In this document: positions 32,241-39,874 of the stretch, one piece after another
Position numbering within the stretch: the stretch's first letter is position 1
How the letters are laid out: each line of letters opens with the position of its first letter
From: an uncultured Mollicutes bacterium
GTDB taxonomy: Bacteria > Bacillota_I > Bacilli_A > Acholeplasmatales > Anaeroplasmataceae
Reading direction: 5' to 3'
NCBI GenBank assembly: GCA_900540175.1
Contig: UQFG01000001.1
Span: 114,997-178,996 of the forward strand
Length of the DNA stretch: 64,000 nt
Program-made: the position numbers and the translations under genes
Notes under the pieces: generated by a model
The model's database searches: none
What the model was told of the DNA's origin: nothing
Seen by the model: the letters and a program-made list of their open reading frames with translations, nothing else

Positions 32241-34346
32241 ATGGACGATTTGTTGGCATCGTTAAATGATGCACAAAAACAGGCCGTGTTGACGACCGAC
32301 GGTCCGGTTATGGTTATGGCGGGAGCCGGAAGCGGAAAAACAAAAGTGCTGACAACGCGAATTGCTTATTTGATTGAATCCAAAAGCCTTCCTTTATCTT
32401 CCGTTTTGGCGGTTACGTTTACCAATAAAGCCGCTTTGGAAATGAAAGAACGGATCAAAAAGTTGATTGATGTCGAAACAAAGTATATGTGGGTTTCGAC
32501 GTTTCACAGTCTTTGTTCCAGGTTGTTGAGAAATGAAATTCATCATTTGCCGCCGTTTCATTCCCATTTTACGATTTTGGATGAAGAAGATTCACTGAAG
32601 ATCGTCAAAGAGATTATGAAAGAAGAACAAATCGAAACGTATAAGCCCAAAGAAATCCGTAAATTGATCTCAAAAGCGAAAAACTTTTCCCATTTTGAAA
32701 TCAAGAATCCGCAGTTATCGGCACTTTATGAGCATATTGCAACGCTTTATCAGCGGCGGTTGGAAGAAAACAATCAACTGGATTTCGACGATTTGATTAT
32801 TAAAACGATTGAGTTGTTTAAAAAGAATCCGTCTGTTTTGGAAAAGTATCAATATCAATTTGAGTATATTTTGGTCGATGAGTTTCAAGATACCAACGAT
32901 TTACAGTATCAATTGATATGGATGCTTTCGGCTCGGTACCGAAATTTATTTGTGGTAGGGGATGATTTTCAGTCCATTTATTCTTTTCGGGGTGCCAATA
33001 TCGGCAATATTCGTCGGTTTCAGGAAGATTTTACGGGCTATCAGTTGATTTTATTGGAACAAAATTATCGCTCGACAGCTCAGATTTTGAACTTGGCCAA
33101 TCAAATCATTGCCAAAAATCCCAACCAAATCAAAAAGAAACTGTTTACCGATAACAACAGCGGTATGTTGCCGTTTTTTTATCAGGGCCAATCGGCTTAT
33201 GCGGAAGTGATGTTTGTAATCGATAAAATCAAGCAACTGCATTTGGATCAAGAAGAATACCGCGATATGGCTATTTTGTATCGTGCCAATTATATTTCTA
33301 GAAGTTTTGAGGATATGCTGATCAAGTATCAGATTCCTTACCGCGTATACGGCGGAATGTCTTTTTTTTCCCGCAAGGAAATCAAAGATATGGTTGCTTA
33401 TCTGCGGTTGTTGTTGTATTCGGACGATAATTTTTCTTTTCGACGGATCATCAACGAACCGAAACGAAAAATCGGACCGGCTTTACTAGAAAAACTGCAA
33501 CAAGATGCCTACATCCATCAATGTTCGTGGTTTGAAGATATTCCCCGTTACGAGGGCAAAGGCCAAGGAGTTGCGGCACTAAAAGATTTTTATCGAATGA
33601 TAGTGAGCATTCGGGCTCAACTGGATAACATCGCTTTACCGGATTTGATTGATATTCTGCTTGATGAAACCGGATATCAACGGATGCTGACCGAAAGCGA
33701 AGAAGATCGGGAACGATTGGATAATATCTTGGAGTTTAAAACCATTTTAAAAGAAACTTCGGAAGATACGGACGGAAGTAATGCCGAGAAACTGGATCGT
33801 CTTTTGCAGGATTTGGCGCTTAGAAGCGATTCGGACGACGATCGGGCCGAAAACGACAATTGCGTTCGCTTAACGACATTTCATCAAGCGAAAGGGTTGG
33901 AATTCAATACTGTCTTTATGGTTGCGATGGAAGAGGGGATTTTTCCAAGCGACTTTCATGATGATGAACTGGATTTGGAAGAAGAACGCCGCATTTGCTA
34001 TGTCGGGATTACCCGCGCCAAGAAAAGACTTTACTTGAGTTGTGCCGATACCCGATACGTATTCGGTGTTCAAAAAGATATGGTTGTTTCCCGTTTTATC
34101 AAAGAAATCGGAAACGATCTTTTCGAAAGTCCGATGTCACATCTTAAAAAACAACCTGCTCGTTCGATTTCCGTCCAAAAACAGAGCGAACATTCGGTTT
34201 GGAAAGTCGGGGATAAACTCAATCACAAAGCCTTTGGTGACGGAATGGTCGTTGCTGTTGACGGCAATATTCTGTCGGTTGCTTTTAAAGTGCCGATCGG
34301 AATCAAAAAACTGCTGGCCGATCATCCTTCCATTATGAAACGCTAA
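32241..34346 (+). CDS. pcrA: UvrD/PcrA-type DNA helicase
   Basis: 701 residues with all SF1A motifs in order: MAGAGSGKTKVLTTRI (I), AVTFTNKAALEMKER (Ia), FDDLI, LVDEFQDTND (II), FVVGDDFQSIYSFRGA (III), LEQNYRS (IV), TTFHQAKGLEF (V), and YVGITRAKKRLYL (VI). The C-terminal 60 residues contain a Tudor-like tail (GDKLNHKAFGDGMVVAVDG), as in PcrA. It unwinds DNA 3'-5' in repair and clears RecA and RNA polymerase. ATG 32241 follows TTAGGAGGGG. In Bacillus pcrA sits beside ligA; here ligA is 8.3 kb away with envelope and nrd genes in between. Confidence 0.95.
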   Translation: MDDLLASLNDAQKQAVLTTDGPVMVMAGAGSGKTKVLTTRIAYLIESKSLPLSSVLAVTFTNKAALEMKERIKKLIDVETKYMWVSTFHSLCSRLLRNEIHHLPPFHSHFTILDEEDSLKIVKEIMKEEQIETYKPKEIRKLISKAKNFSHFEIKNPQLSALYEHIATLYQRRLEENNQLDFDDLIIKTIELFKKNPSVLEKYQYQFEYILVDEFQDTNDLQYQLIWMLSARYRNLFVVGDDFQSIYSFRGANIGNIRRFQEDFTGYQLILLEQNYRSTAQILNLANQIIAKNPNQIKKKLFTDNNSGMLPFFYQGQSAYAEVMFVIDKIKQLHLDQEEYRDMAILYRANYISRSFEDMLIKYQIPYRVYGGMSFFSRKEIKDMVAYLRLLLYSDDNFSFRRIINEPKRKIGPALLEKLQQDAYIHQCSWFEDIPRYEGKGQGVAALKDFYRMIVSIRAQLDNIALPDLIDILLDETGYQRMLTESEEDRERLDNILEFKTILKETSEDTDGSNAEKLDRLLQDLALRSDSDDDRAENDNCVRLTTFHQAKGLEFNTVFMVAMEEGIFPSDFHDDELDLEEERRICYVGITRAKKRLYLSCADTRYVFGVQKDMVVSRFIKEIGNDLFESPMSHLKKQPARSISVQKQSEHSVWKVGDKLNHKAFGDGMVVAVDGNILSVAFKVPIGIKKLLADHPSIMKR

Positions 34347-34360
34347 ATAGAATTTTCGTA

Positions 34361-34403
34361 AACTAAGGAAACCTTATTCATAAAAGGACCTTAGTTTTTA
34401 TTT
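34361..34403 (+). terminator. terminator after pcrA
   Basis: AACTAAGG (34361-34368) and CCTTAGTT (34389-34396) pair, with an inner AAGGAAACCTT mini-hairpin that could form instead; a long T-run follows. Confidence 0.8.
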
Positions 34404-34458
34404 TTTTTATATTTTTTTAAAAAAATTAATTCAAATATTAAAAAAATTAATTTTGTGA

Positions 34459-34486
34459 TTGACAATATTAATTTTTGATATATAAT
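34459..34486 (+). promoter_or_regulatory. near-perfect promoter of the 52-residue gene
   Basis: TTGACA (34459-34464), 16-bp spacer, TATAAT (34481-34486): both boxes are consensus. It may also drive the DUF2089 operon. Confidence 0.8.
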
Positions 34487-34512
34487 AGAAGTAAGAAAGA
34501 CAGGTGGTTTAC

Positions 34513-34671
34513 ATGAAAAAATTAAAAGATATTGAAAAAAGAATTTATTATATGGATTTCTATGAGGATGAAAAAAAGTTTTTGAACCGTCGAGGTCAAT
34601 CGACTTGCGAAGTTGTAAATGATGGTCTTACTGCATCAAAAAAGGTTGAAAAAAATGTTTGGGACTGGTAA
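34513..34671 (+). CDS. 52-residue charged protein, unknown
   Basis: ATG 34513 lies 27 bp after a consensus promoter and 8 bp after AGGTGG. The 52-residue product is soluble and highly charged (MKKLKDIEKRIYYMDFYEDE at the start, WDW at the end), with one Cys. No known family, no membrane segment. The coding region is more AT-rich than neighbours. It is followed 58 bp later by the DUF2089 operon, with which it may be co-transcribed. Reality is supported by promoter and ribosome site and not by homology. Confidence 0.6.
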   Translation: MKKLKDIEKRIYYMDFYEDEKKFLNRRGQSTCEVVNDGLTASKKVEKNVWDW

Positions 34672-34729
34672 AGTAGTAGAAACGAGACGTTTTTCACTTC
34701 ATTTAAAACAGAAAGGAACTTAAAAGAAT

Positions 34730-35110
34730 ATGAGAAAAAAATTACTTGGAACCTGCCCGGTTTGCGAGGGAAAATTGTTTGTCAGTGAACTTTCCTGTAA
34801 GGATTGCGGTAGCACGATCAAAGGAGAGTTTCCGCTTTCTAAATTTGACTATCTTACTCCTTCTCAACAAGAGTTTGCGTTGATTTTTTTGAAAAATGCC
34901 GGGAATATCAAAGCGATCGAAAAAGAGTTGAATATTTCGTATCCGACCGTTAAAAAGAATTTAGAAGAAATCATTCGGTCATTGGGATTTGATCAAGTAA
35001 CGGTTATTGAAGAAAAGATGACAAGAAAAGAAGTTTTGGCTTTGTTGAAAGCCAAAGAAATTACGTTTGAGGTTGCGGAAAAAATGTTGAAGGAGTGTGA
35101 AGAAGAATGA
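34730..35110 (+). CDS. DUF2089-type zinc-ribbon/HTH regulator
   Basis: 126 residues. An N-terminal zinc ribbon CPVCEGKL...CKDCG (about 9-27) is followed by a helix-turn-helix segment (TPSQQEFALIFLKNAGNIKA, then LNISYPTVKKNLEEII). This is the DUF2089 layout, a putative transcription regulator that in many Bacillota lies just before a DUF4097 protein, as here. The last 30 residues form a short acidic helix. ATG 34730 follows AAAGGAAC with a longer gap than usual. TGA overlaps the next ATG. Confidence 0.85.
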   Translation: MRKKLLGTCPVCEGKLFVSELSCKDCGSTIKGEFPLSKFDYLTPSQQEFALIFLKNAGNIKAIEKELNISYPTVKKNLEEIIRSLGFDQVTVIEEKMTRKEVLALLKAKEITFEVAEKMLKECEEE

Positions 35111-35994
35111 AACAGGAATATTTAGATCGGTTGCGAAAAGCCATTTTAGAAGCTTGTTTGGAAGAAAAGCAAAATGAAATAGAGGAATTGGTTTTACGGC
35201 GCTTTCAGTTGGGAGAAGAAGCTCAGATGACGGAAGAAGAAATCATCGACATGCTTCCTAAACCGGAAGAACTGGTTGCTTCTTTTAAGGAAGAAGAAAA
35301 ACCGAAATCGAAAAACATGCATTCAACCGACCTTATCCTCGATTTGCAGTTGTTTTGGGATTTTGAACTGGTTCGGATGGAAGAAAACGGGATTCGTTTT
35401 TTAAGCGAAGACGATTGTACGGCGTTGCGGATCGACATCGATGAAGATAAAGTTTTGATCGAACCGAACGATCGCAGTAAAAAAAAGCGGTTGGACGGAA
35501 AACTTTATATCGGACCGGAAGTGGTATTCAATGAAGTGAAAATGAATTGTTATGCTTGCGATGTCGTTTGTTGTTCTTTTGAAGCCAAACGATTGGATGT
35601 CAATGCCGCTTCGGCCGATCTTTTATTTGATACCGTCCAAGCCGATGAATTCCTTTTGAAAACGGCAAGCGGCGATACGAAAATGAAGCGATTGGTTTGC
35701 CGCAAATGGTGTTACAGGAGCGTTTCAGGCGATTTATCCATCGATGAAATCGATTCGGAGGAAGCGGAAGTATCGCTTGTTTCGGGCGATGTACGAATAA
35801 AAACGACGACACCGGCTTTTTATACGATTCAGACGGTATCGGGCGATGTTTTTATCTATAATGGGATCGATTTGAATAAAGTAAAAGCCACTTCGGTATC
35901 GGGTGATATTAAAATCGGCGGAAAAAAGATGGGCAATATTCAAACGCTTGCGGCTGCTCAATTGGAAAAATTAAAGTCGAAATTAAAATTTTAA
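35107..35994 (+). CDS. HAAS-like plus DUF4097 (adhesin-like beta-helix) protein
   Basis: 295 residues. Residues 1-62 are a helical domain resembling HAAS/DUF1700 (YLDRLRKAILEACLEEKQNE, ending MLPKPEELVASF). From about 140 on come repeats of the DUF4097 type with recurring SGD turns: TASGDTKMK, SVSGDLSID, LVSGDVRIK, TVSGDVFIY, SVSGDIKIG. Such repeats fold as a beta-helix. There is no membrane segment or signal peptide, so it probably acts in the cytoplasm. With the DUF2089 gene it likely forms an envelope-stress sensing pair that controls the exporter downstream (inference). Confidence 0.82.
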   Translation: MKQEYLDRLRKAILEACLEEKQNEIEELVLRRFQLGEEAQMTEEEIIDMLPKPEELVASFKEEEKPKSKNMHSTDLILDLQLFWDFELVRMEENGIRFLSEDDCTALRIDIDEDKVLIEPNDRSKKKRLDGKLYIGPEVVFNEVKMNCYACDVVCCSFEAKRLDVNAASADLLFDTVQADEFLLKTASGDTKMKRLVCRKWCYRSVSGDLSIDEIDSEEAEVSLVSGDVRIKTTTPAFYTIQTVSGDVFIYNGIDLNKVKATSVSGDIKIGGKKMGNIQTLAAAQLEKLKSKLKF

Positions 35995-36021
35995 TGCCGT
36001 GCGTGTGGGGAGGGAATGCAA

Positions 36022-37827
36022 ATGAAAAAGTTTTCTTTTGGGAAAACCTTGTTTTTGCAACTTAAGTTAATTCCGAAAAAATATTATCCTGTATTTTTCT
36101 TCAATGCCGTTTTCGGCGGCATCTTACCGGTTCTTTCCGTTTTTTTCACGAAACTGATCATCGATGTTTTTCAGCAAAACGCATCCCAAAACAAATTGAT
36201 TCAAATTGTTTTGATTTTGTGCGGTTCATGTGTGCTTTGTTATGTCCTCAATCGTTTCTTAACTGCTTTGTTGGAAGCGTCGTTTTTTAAAATGCGGCAT
36301 CGGGAGTTTACGAAAAGCATCGAATTTTACAATGAAATCGACTATGAGTATATTGAAGATTCCGCCTTTCAGGATAAGATCTGGGTGGCTTTTCAGGCCT
36401 TAGATGGCGATAATAAAGGATTTCAGCATACGTACAACTGTATCAGTCAACTATCGACGTATCTTGTCAGTATTGTTTTGTTTGCCGTTTTGATTTCTTT
36501 TTTCAATGTTTGGATCGCCGTCCTTTGTTTTTTCAGTACGATTATGACGGCTTGTGCCAATCGTTTTTTAGCCAAATACATGGAAAAAATGCAGGAAAAA
36601 AGAGCCCATCTATATCGTCAGAAAGAATATTTCAATTTGACATGTTCGGATTTTAATTACGGAAAAGATATTCGGATTTTCGATTTGAAAGAGTCGCTTT
36701 TAAAGAAGTACCGTCAAAAGTCATGGAATTATATTGAAGTTGTCAAAGCAATCGGAAGAAAAGAATTTGCTTACGGGTTAATTGGTTTGCTTGCTTTGCT
36801 GTTACAAGACGGTTTTTCTTATTTTTTGATTATCAAAGGCTATTTTGACGGGATACTTTCTTTGAGTGAGGCTTCTTTATATCTTTCGGCCTTGGTTGGG
36901 TTTTCTACTGTTTTAAGAAGTTTTACGGATTGGATCAGTTTGTTGATGCAGGATATCAAGTTGACTCAGCCTTATTTCGAATTGCTTCAGAATAAGATGC
37001 TGTATCAAAGAGCCCACTTGTCTAAAACCGACGAACGAGTAGAAGGAGCGGTGGAAATCGAGTTTTGTCATGTGGATTTTAAATATCCGAATACCGAGCG
37101 GTATATTTTAAAAGATTTTAATTTTAAAATCGAAAAGGGACAGAAAATTGCGATTGTCGGCGAAAACGGCGCCGGTAAAACGACCATTGTAAAATTGTTG
37201 TGCGGGTTGTTTCATCCGACTGCGGGACAGATTTTAATCAACGGAAAAGATATTTCGTCGTATCCGAAGCAAACGTATTATCAAATGTTCAGTACGGTGT
37301 TTCAGGACTTTACCATTTATGCCGCCAGCATTTTGGAAAACGTGATCGGTCCCGATCAAGACGAAGATGCGATCAAACGAGGAAAAGAGTGTCTTGATCG
37401 AGTCGGATTAAAGAAGAAAATCGCCGGTTTACCGAAACAGTATGATACACCGCTTTTAAAAGTCATTGATGAAACCGGTGTGGATCTTTCCGGTGGCGAA
37501 CGTCAGAAAGTGGCCATTGCCCGTGCCCTTTACAAAGACGGAAATGCCGTGATTTTAGATGAACCGACCAGTGCCCTTGATGCCGTTAGCGAAGCGGAGA
37601 TTTATCAATCGTTTAATGATTTGGTAACGGATAAAACGGCTATTTATATATCCCATCGCCTTTCTAGCACCAAATTCTGTGACCGAATTGCCTATTTTAC
37701 GGCCGCCGGTCTTGAAGAATATGGGACGCATGAGGAATTGATGGCTCAGAAAAAAGGGTATTTTCATATGTTTATGGTGCAAGGAAAATATTATCAGGAG
37801 GAAACGGCTTATGAAGAAAACAAATAA
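36022..37827 (+). CDS. ABC exporter subunit 1 (membrane + ATPase)
   Basis: 601 residues: a six-segment membrane domain (1-320) and ATPase with Walker A GENGAGKTTIV, signature LSGGERQKVAIARAL, Walker B AVILDEPTSALDA and switch His ISHR. Half-transporter of the lipid/peptide exporter class. Start at ATG 36022 since GGGGAGGG (36007-36014) is 7 bp upstream; ATG 36016 would be too close. Overlaps subunit 2 by 17 bp. The unusually polar linker (TVFQDFTIYAASILENVIG region) is normal Q-loop. The heterodimer partner is the next gene. Confidence 0.93.
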   Translation: MKKFSFGKTLFLQLKLIPKKYYPVFFFNAVFGGILPVLSVFFTKLIIDVFQQNASQNKLIQIVLILCGSCVLCYVLNRFLTALLEASFFKMRHREFTKSIEFYNEIDYEYIEDSAFQDKIWVAFQALDGDNKGFQHTYNCISQLSTYLVSIVLFAVLISFFNVWIAVLCFFSTIMTACANRFLAKYMEKMQEKRAHLYRQKEYFNLTCSDFNYGKDIRIFDLKESLLKKYRQKSWNYIEVVKAIGRKEFAYGLIGLLALLLQDGFSYFLIIKGYFDGILSLSEASLYLSALVGFSTVLRSFTDWISLLMQDIKLTQPYFELLQNKMLYQRAHLSKTDERVEGAVEIEFCHVDFKYPNTERYILKDFNFKIEKGQKIAIVGENGAGKTTIVKLLCGLFHPTAGQILINGKDISSYPKQTYYQMFSTVFQDFTIYAASILENVIGPDQDEDAIKRGKECLDRVGLKKKIAGLPKQYDTPLLKVIDETGVDLSGGERQKVAIARALYKDGNAVILDEPTSALDAVSEAEIYQSFNDLVTDKTAIYISHRLSSTKFCDRIAYFTAAGLEEYGTHEELMAQKKGYFHMFMVQGKYYQEETAYEENK

Positions 37828-39574
37828 AGTCCTCTTTCCGTTTTTAAAATTCGCTTACCGTTTGTATCCGCTTTACTTTTACATCTTGCTGCTATATGCC
37901 CTTGTATCATCGGCAACGACGATTTTCGGCGCATATACGATTTCTTTGATTATTGAAGCGTTGGAAACCAAACTTTATACGGAAGCGGTTGTTCGCGGTA
38001 TTTGGTTGGTTGGCATTGAAATCGTCCTTTCTTTTTTAACCAAACTTACCAATTATTGGCTACAAGTTCATCGGCAGAAAATGGAGGAAAAAATCAATCA
38101 AACGATTGCGGAAAAAATCATGATGTTCCCGTTTTCCTACTTAGAAGATCCTTATTATTTGGAATTAAAGAAAAATGCCCAAATGGGAATCAACAATATG
38201 GGCGCGATTTATTCGTTGCTGACCAATTCGGCCAAGGCGATTTCAAGTGTTTTTTCTTTAATTGGATTGGGCGCGGTTATCGTGCTGTTCGATCCGATTT
38301 TATTGGTTGTTCTTGCGGCGGGAATCCTACTCAATCTGTTATTGGTTGTCGCATCGGTTAAAACCCAAGTGAGAATTTATCAGAAATTGCTTCCGATCAA
38401 CTATCAGTATGGGTATTACATGGATACTTTAATGAACGACAAAAACAGCAAAGATTTCAGACTTCAATCGATTTATCGTTTGATGATGGATAAATTTGTT
38501 TGTTTAGGAAAAGAAACCAATCGGTATTTTATTCAAGTGCAAACGAAATTCGCTCTGTTTTCTTCGCTCATTTACCTTACGCAGTATCTTCAAATGGCTT
38601 TCGTCTATATTTTTGTTGGAATCAATACCATTGTCAAACGGTTGCCGGTTGCCCAGTTTTCATTGACCGTATCCGCTGCGATTTCCTTTACGGAAGGCGT
38701 TTCTTCGCTGATTTCCGCATCGGGGGATTTTATTCGGTCGATCGAATACATCAAACCGATGGTCGAATTAATGGCTGTATCCCCTCAAAACCATCCCGGT
38801 AAACGAAAACTAGAAGAAATTGAAACGATCACGTTCGATCATGTTACCTTTCGCTATCCGAATACGACCCAAGATATTTTAAAAGATGTCAGTTTCACGG
38901 TTGGTAAAAATGAAAAGATTTCCATTGTCGGGCTAAACGGCGCCGGTAAAACAACTATTGTGAAGTTGATTTGCGGTCTTTATGAACCAAGTGAGGGACA
39001 ACTTAAAATCAACGGTATCCCGTTGTTTGAATACGATTACGCGTCTTATATTGCCAAAATCAGTACGGTGTTTCAGGATTTCAAGTTATTCAACTACAGC
39101 ATTTCGGAAAATATCCGTCCGGGTATTTCCGAAGAAGAAGCCGAAGCGATTTCCGTTCAAGTCGGAATTGCCGATAAGATCGCTTCTTTGCCGAATCGGT
39201 GGCAATCGTCTATTTCCAAATCTTATGATCCAAACGGTGTTGAATTAAGCGGCGGTCAAACGCAGAAAATCGCTATTGCCCGTGCGCTGGCCAAATCGTC
39301 GGATTTGTTGATTTTAGATGAACCGACCAGTGCTTTAGACCCGCTTGCCGAAGCCGAGATTTACGAACATTTCAATGAACTGGCCGAACACAAAACAGCC
39401 CTTTATATTTCTCATCGAATGTCTTCTTCGGTCTTTTGCGATAAAATCTTGGTTTTGGCCGATGGAAAAGTACAGGATTTCGATACGCATCAGCATTTGA
39501 TGGAAAAAACAGACGGTCTTTATTATCGTTTGTTTAAATTACAGTCTAAAAATTACGAATATTCATCGGAGTAA
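37811..39574 (+). CDS. ABC exporter subunit 2 (membrane + ATPase)
   Basis: 587 residues with the same plan as subunit 1: membrane domain, Walker A GLNGAGKTTIVKLI, signature LSGGQTQKIAIARAL, Walker B LLILDEPTSALDP, ISHRMSS. Both ATPase sites look intact in both subunits, unlike the many heterodimeric exporters with one degenerate site. It starts inside the end of subunit 1 with AGGAGGAAACG as ribosome site, so the two are coupled. No peptidase domain, hence not a bacteriocin-processing PCAT. Substrate unknown. Confidence 0.93.
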   Translation: MKKTNKVLFPFLKFAYRLYPLYFYILLLYALVSSATTIFGAYTISLIIEALETKLYTEAVVRGIWLVGIEIVLSFLTKLTNYWLQVHRQKMEEKINQTIAEKIMMFPFSYLEDPYYLELKKNAQMGINNMGAIYSLLTNSAKAISSVFSLIGLGAVIVLFDPILLVVLAAGILLNLLLVVASVKTQVRIYQKLLPINYQYGYYMDTLMNDKNSKDFRLQSIYRLMMDKFVCLGKETNRYFIQVQTKFALFSSLIYLTQYLQMAFVYIFVGINTIVKRLPVAQFSLTVSAAISFTEGVSSLISASGDFIRSIEYIKPMVELMAVSPQNHPGKRKLEEIETITFDHVTFRYPNTTQDILKDVSFTVGKNEKISIVGLNGAGKTTIVKLICGLYEPSEGQLKINGIPLFEYDYASYIAKISTVFQDFKLFNYSISENIRPGISEEEAEAISVQVGIADKIASLPNRWQSSISKSYDPNGVELSGGQTQKIAIARALAKSSDLLILDEPTSALDPLAEAEIYEHFNELAEHKTALYISHRMSSSVFCDKILVLADGKVQDFDTHQHLMEKTDGLYYRLFKLQSKNYEYSSE

Positions 39575-39580
39575 ACGATA

Positions 39581-39622
39581 AAAACTTTACGACAAATCCC
39601 CGTTTCGTAAAGTTTTTTCTTT
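39581..39622 (+). terminator. terminator after the exporter
   Basis: AAAACTTTACGA and TCGTAAAGTTTT form a 12-bp stem with a 12-base loop and T-rich tail. Confidence 0.9.
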
Positions 39623-39870
39623 TATAAATAAAATTTATTGATTTTTCTTGAAAATGGCGTATTTTTAGCTTTTTTTGGCTGAAAAAACGATAAAATACTC
39701 GAAAAACCCCTTTTTAAAGCCTCAATTATAAAAAAAAATTATCGAACTTCATAAAAAAATTTTGAAATATAATAATTAAGGTTTCATACTGTTTTCATTT
39801 TTTTTTGTGTTATAATGATTGTACTTTATAAGAAACTGTCGATTTTGGTTTTTAAAAATGAGGAGTGATG
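39623..39870 (+). promoter_or_regulatory. long AT-rich leader/promoter region of nrdDG
   Basis: Two possible -10 boxes are seen, TATAAT at 39768-39773 and an extended TGTTATAAT with TATAAT at 39811-39816; neither has a consensus -35. Around 39659-39698 lies a broken inverted repeat (GTATTTT ... AAAATAC, with an inner TTTTAGC/GCTGAAAA pair), a possible regulatory site or RNA hairpin. I looked for NrdR-box pairs and did not find a convincing one. Confidence 0.45.
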
Positions 39871-39874
39871 GGGT

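Noticed and set aside
36022-39574. Bacteriocin-processing exporter
   Set aside because: No N-terminal C39 peptidase domain and no small double-glycine precursor gene nearby.
39623-39870. tRNA or riboswitch in the nrdD leader
   Set aside because: The stretch is too AT-rich, with no cloverleaf arms or known aptamer core recognisable by eye.
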